This document shows, piece by piece, positions 61,007 through 64,000 of a DNA stretch of 64,000 bases. Within the stretch, counting starts at the first letter, position 1, and every line of letters begins with the position of its first letter. The DNA is taken from the NCBI RefSeq assembly GCF_029338315.1, contig NZ_CP119794.1:434001-498000 (forward strand), given 5' to 3'. A program made the translations under genes and the position numbers. Origin of the DNA: Haloarcula regularis (GTDB taxonomy: Archaea > Halobacteriota > Halobacteria > Halobacteriales > Haloarculaceae). The notes under the pieces were generated by a model that saw only the letters and a program-made list of their open reading frames with translations, was not told where the DNA came from and did not search any database.

Positions 61007-62090
61007 TCAGAGCCCCTCGGGGTCGACGGCGCCGACGTACCGTCTGGCGACGGCGTAGGCCCCGGCTGCGACGGCGACCGTGGCGACGACGTGGCCGTAG
61101 GTCAGCAGCGTCGAACTGTCGACGGCGAGCTTGGCCACCGTCGTCGCCGGGTGCTCGGGGAGCAGCACCGCCGCGCCGAAGACGACCAGCGTCAGCACCG
61201 AGTACAGCAACTGAGCGGGCCGTCGGCGCTTCGTCGCCAGGCCCAGCACGACGCCGAACGTCACCACGAGCAGGGCGACGGCGGTGACGAAGACGAGCAG
61301 CGTCCCCAGGTTGGCGACGGCGATGCCGTTCGTCGAGAGCAACAGGACCCACAGCAACGCCTGGAGCGGCGCCAGGACGACCATCCCCAGCGCCTTTCCG
61401 TCGACGATGTCGAGCAGGGAGACGGGCGCGACCCGCAGGAGTTCCAGCGTCCCGCGCTCTATCTCCTCGGTGACGACGTCGACGGCGACAGACCCGCTGA
61501 TAAAGGGCGGCAAGAAGAGCAAGAGCGGGATCAACACGGTGTAGGTGAACCCGAAGTACGGACTGGCACCGATCTGGCGCGGGAGCGGGGCCGGTGGCTC
61601 GTCGAGCGAGCGGCCTCGCTCGACGCGTTCCTGGCGTTCGAGCGCATTCAGGACCCGCCTGACCTCCACGACGACGAGCGTCGACCGGATGCTCCCCTCG
61701 GGCCGTCGCGATGACGTCTATCGTCCGCCCGCCCCCGTCTGGCGCCGAGACGTACTGCCCGACGAGGACCGCGTCGACCCGCCTGTCCTGGAACGCCTGC
61801 CTGGCCCGGTCGGGGTCCTCGAAGACGATGGCGCGGGCCCCCTCCTGTTCGCGGGCCGCTTCGAGCAGCTCCGCCCGCGCGTCGCCGGTCACGGCCATCT
61901 CGACGTCCTGGGTGGCGACCGAGGACGGGTCGTACAGCGAGGTCAGGCCGACGACGAGAAAGGACGAGAACCCGGCGACGAACAGCTGGATGAGCAGCGC
62001 CAGCACGATGGTCTTCTCGCGGGACAGCGAGAGGACGTCACGCTTCGCCACGACGAGACGCGGGTCGCGCCACCACGGCCGATCAGACAA
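61007..62090 (-). pseudogene. ABC-2 type permease subunit, frameshifted
   Basis: The TTG at 62090 opens SDRPWWRDPRLVVAKRDVLS, a membrane helix (TIVLALLIQLFVAGFSSFLV) and an extracytoplasmic part (DARAELLEAAREQEGARAIV, VDAVLVGQYVSAPDGGGRTI). At about 61695-61704 one base is missing, and the other frame continues PEGSIRSTLVVVEVRRVLNA, SPYFGFTYTVLIPLLLFLPP, LGTLLVFVTAVALLVVTFGV to 61007. Joined, an ABC-2 exporter permease (NatB/YhaP-like, about 360 residues). It starts inside the 3' end of the PrsW-fused permease gene, implying translational coupling. Cargo (ions, lipids or drug-like compounds) unknown. Confidence 0.87.
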
Positions 62091-63953
62091 GGCTGGTCAC
62101 CACCGTGAGGTTGTACGCGAAGTGGACGACCACGGCCGCCCCGAGGCCGGCGAGGTAGCCCGTCCGGCCCCGGGTCGCCCCGACAGCCGACAGCGCCGCA
62201 GTCACCGTGTGCAAGACGAGCGGCGCGAGCAAGAACAGCAGGGCGACGGCCCACAGCGGGACGCCGGCGGGCGGGGTCGCCCCTGGAGCGCTGCCTGGCC
62301 GATGGAGAGACTCTCGAGGTCCGAGAGACGGGCGATGAGGAGGCCCTTCTCGGCGAGGAAAAAGCCCAGCCCCGAGAGCGCGCCGAGCCCGAGCGCCGAG
62401 CGAACCGTCCGCTCGTACCGGGCGGCGTCGTAGCCAGCGTACACGTGCAGGCTCTTGGCCACCTCCTCGACGACGGCGACGACGCCCAGAATCAGCAGGA
62501 CGCCCAGCGTCTGGTTCGTCCCGAAGACGTTCAGCGACACCGAGTCGAGGACGAACAGGAACGCGATGGCGACCAGCTCCGCGACGACGACGAACGGGAG
62601 GAGGACGACGCTCATCTTGGCCGCGCTCCGCCGCGACCTGATGCGCCCCGACAGCGCATCGAGCACCTTCAGCGGGATGGGGCGCTGGGTGAACATGTCC
62701 TCCTCGCGGTAGAGGCCGGCCCCCAGGCCAAAGAGGACGAGCGCCGTCACCAGCGGCGGGAGCGTCGAGAAGGCGAAGGCCGACGGACTGATCGCCTGCC
62801 CGGTGAGGTCCATCACGACCAGCGTGAGCGGCGAGATGAGCGCGATGGGTGTGATGTCGGTGAAGATGGCCGGCACGAACGCGTAGGAGGTCAGCGAGAC
62901 GGTTATCGTGACGGTGACGAAGGTCAGTTCCTTGAACGACCGGGCGAACATCGCCCCGCAGAACGTCGCCGCGAGGAAGAGCAGTGCCAGCGGGACCACC
63001 GCCAGCACGGCGATGGGGCTTCCACCGGGCGCGAGGCCGCCGAAACGCAGCGTCGCGGTGATGGCCGTCGCCACCCCGACCGCGCCCAGCAGGTAGGGGA
63101 GTGTCTTGCCCGCGATGATGTCGGCCCGCGACGCCGGCGTCACGAGCAGGAGCTCGCCCCGGCGGTTCAGCCGCTCCGAGAGCATCGACGACCCGTAGGC
63201 CTGGATGACGAAGTTCATCGGGACGATATAGAGGAAGGCGAGCACGAGCGACTCGAAGGGGAACGGCGGGGAGATGTCCGACGGCGTACCGCCCTGCACC
63301 TCGCCGGTCAAGCGGGCGCCGAGACCGCTCAGGCTCGCCCCGCCACCACCGGCTTCGCCGAGGCTGCCACCACTGCCGCCCGCGCTCGCGCCGCCGTCGG
63401 ACCCACCGCCGTCACCGGTGCCACCGCCACTGGCCCCGTCGTCGCTGTCGCTATCGCTGCCCGCGGCCCCACCGTCCTCGCGCGGGTCCAGCACGTCGGC
63501 ACCGGCCTGCTCCCGGTAGACCAGCGTCACCGAGACGGGGAACGCCGCCGTCTGGTTGTCGTCGCGAGCGAGCGTCCGGTCGTTGTACCGCTCGGTGCTG
63601 GAGCGGAACTCGTCGAGTGCGGCGCGTTCTTTCGGCGTCCGCGGGACGCTGACCAGGCGGGTCCCGCGGAACAGCAGTTCCTGCTCGCCACGTTCGACGG
63701 CCGCCGGGTCCGGGTCCCGGACGACGAACGTCCCGTCGGCGGCCGCCACGTCGTAGAACGGGCTCGCGTCGTCGGCGCCGACGCGGTAGAGGCCGTCGTC
63801 CAGGCCGGCGCCACCGCCGCCGACGGCGATGGCCGCGACGCCGCCCATCGCAATCAGCGACAGCGCCATGACGGCGACGGTCCGCCGGTCGAGGCCGCCG
63901 GCGTTCTTGGTCACCTCCCACCGCGCGACGCGCAGGAGCTTGTCCCACTCCAT
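62083..63953 (-). pseudogene. ABC-2 permease fused to PrsW-like protease domain, frameshifted
   Basis: From the ATG at 63953: MEWDKLLRVARWEVTKNAGG, an extracytoplasmic domain with a Gly/Ser/Asp linker (about 170-210), and six helices of an ABC-2 permease (about 225-400). A second helical domain (about 445-610) then shows the PrsW pattern: VVEEVAKSLHVYAGY (EExxK), GLGFFLAEKGLL (FxxxE) and, after a frame change near 62280, VLHTVTAALSAVGA and HFAYNLTVV (His). The continuation ends at 62083, overlapping the next permease start. PrsW is a membrane metalloprotease. This fusion puts protease and exporter on one chain; one missing base splits it. Confidence 0.85.
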
Positions 63954-64000
63954 CTACGTCGCGTCCTCCCCCACGTACCGCGTCCCGCGCGTGCCGGCGT
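63954..64000 (-). CDS. C-terminal end of upstream gene, probably ABC ATPase
   Basis: Only the last 15 codons are inside the window: AGTRGTRYVGEDAT and TAG, which directly abuts the permease ATG (TAGATG). ABC-2 exporters are normally led by their ATP-binding subunit in this position, and an acidic end such as YVGEDAT is common for haloarchaeal ones. The identity is inferred from context. Confidence 0.5.
   Translation of the reverse strand, partial: AGTRGTRYVGEDAT

Overview
The window is chromosomal DNA of a haloarchaeon (class Halobacteria). Proteins are very acidic and codon third positions are strongly G/C. Archaeal marker genes are present (psmB, aglB/aglG, a DUF555 protein, a geranylgeranyl-reductase-family enzyme, halocyanin, tatA), and TATA boxes lie about 25-30 nt before several start codons. 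Gene content fits Haloarculaceae, but genus cannot be fixed from sequence alone.

Layout. 0-11.3 kb is housekeeping: divergent N-glycosylation genes aglG (partial) and aglB, a PadR regulator with its palindrome, a TraB/M50 pair, purM, an XRE-CBS regulator, DUF555 and proteasome beta. 11.4-13.5 kb is a REC/PAS histidine kinase broken by a frameshift. 13.5-37.2 kb is accessory and, in parts, visibly AT-richer. It holds six CPBP (Abi/CAAX-type) membrane protease genes or remnants, including an operon DUF998 - serine hydrolase - CPBP - CPBP. It also holds a metal P-type ATPase, a HxlR/SDR/DoxX/VOC locus, an SLC13 permease, and a toxin-antitoxin zone (Doc, HicBA, wHTH-MazF). 37.4-64 kb returns to core metabolism: 2-hydroxyacid dehydrogenase, asd, tyrS, two tRNAs, peroxiredoxin, tatA, photolyase, AarF, a DtxR-type regulator with a TMEM165-type exporter, sugar dehydrogenase, two DUF2071 paralogues, macro domain, aldo/keto reductase and an ABC-2 exporter with a PrsW-like C-terminal domain.

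The most interesting signal is not a gene. A hairpin-forming repeat of about 50-60 bp, with about 40 bp of conserved AT-rich flank in the best copies, occurs seven times (13.88, 27.14, 29.97, 32.91, 34.05, 35.71, 37.15 kb). All copies point the same way, all lie in intergenic DNA of the accessory region, and they separate small modules such as the TA pairs. Stem bases change in compensating fashion between copies, and the centre can pair either upstream or downstream. I do not recognise the element.

A caution applies throughout. At least a dozen otherwise well-conserved genes carry a single frameshift, including core genes (aarF, photolyase, ABC permeases). Residual sequencing indels are a serious alternative to real decay, so 'pseudogene' here means 'reading frame broken in this sequence'.
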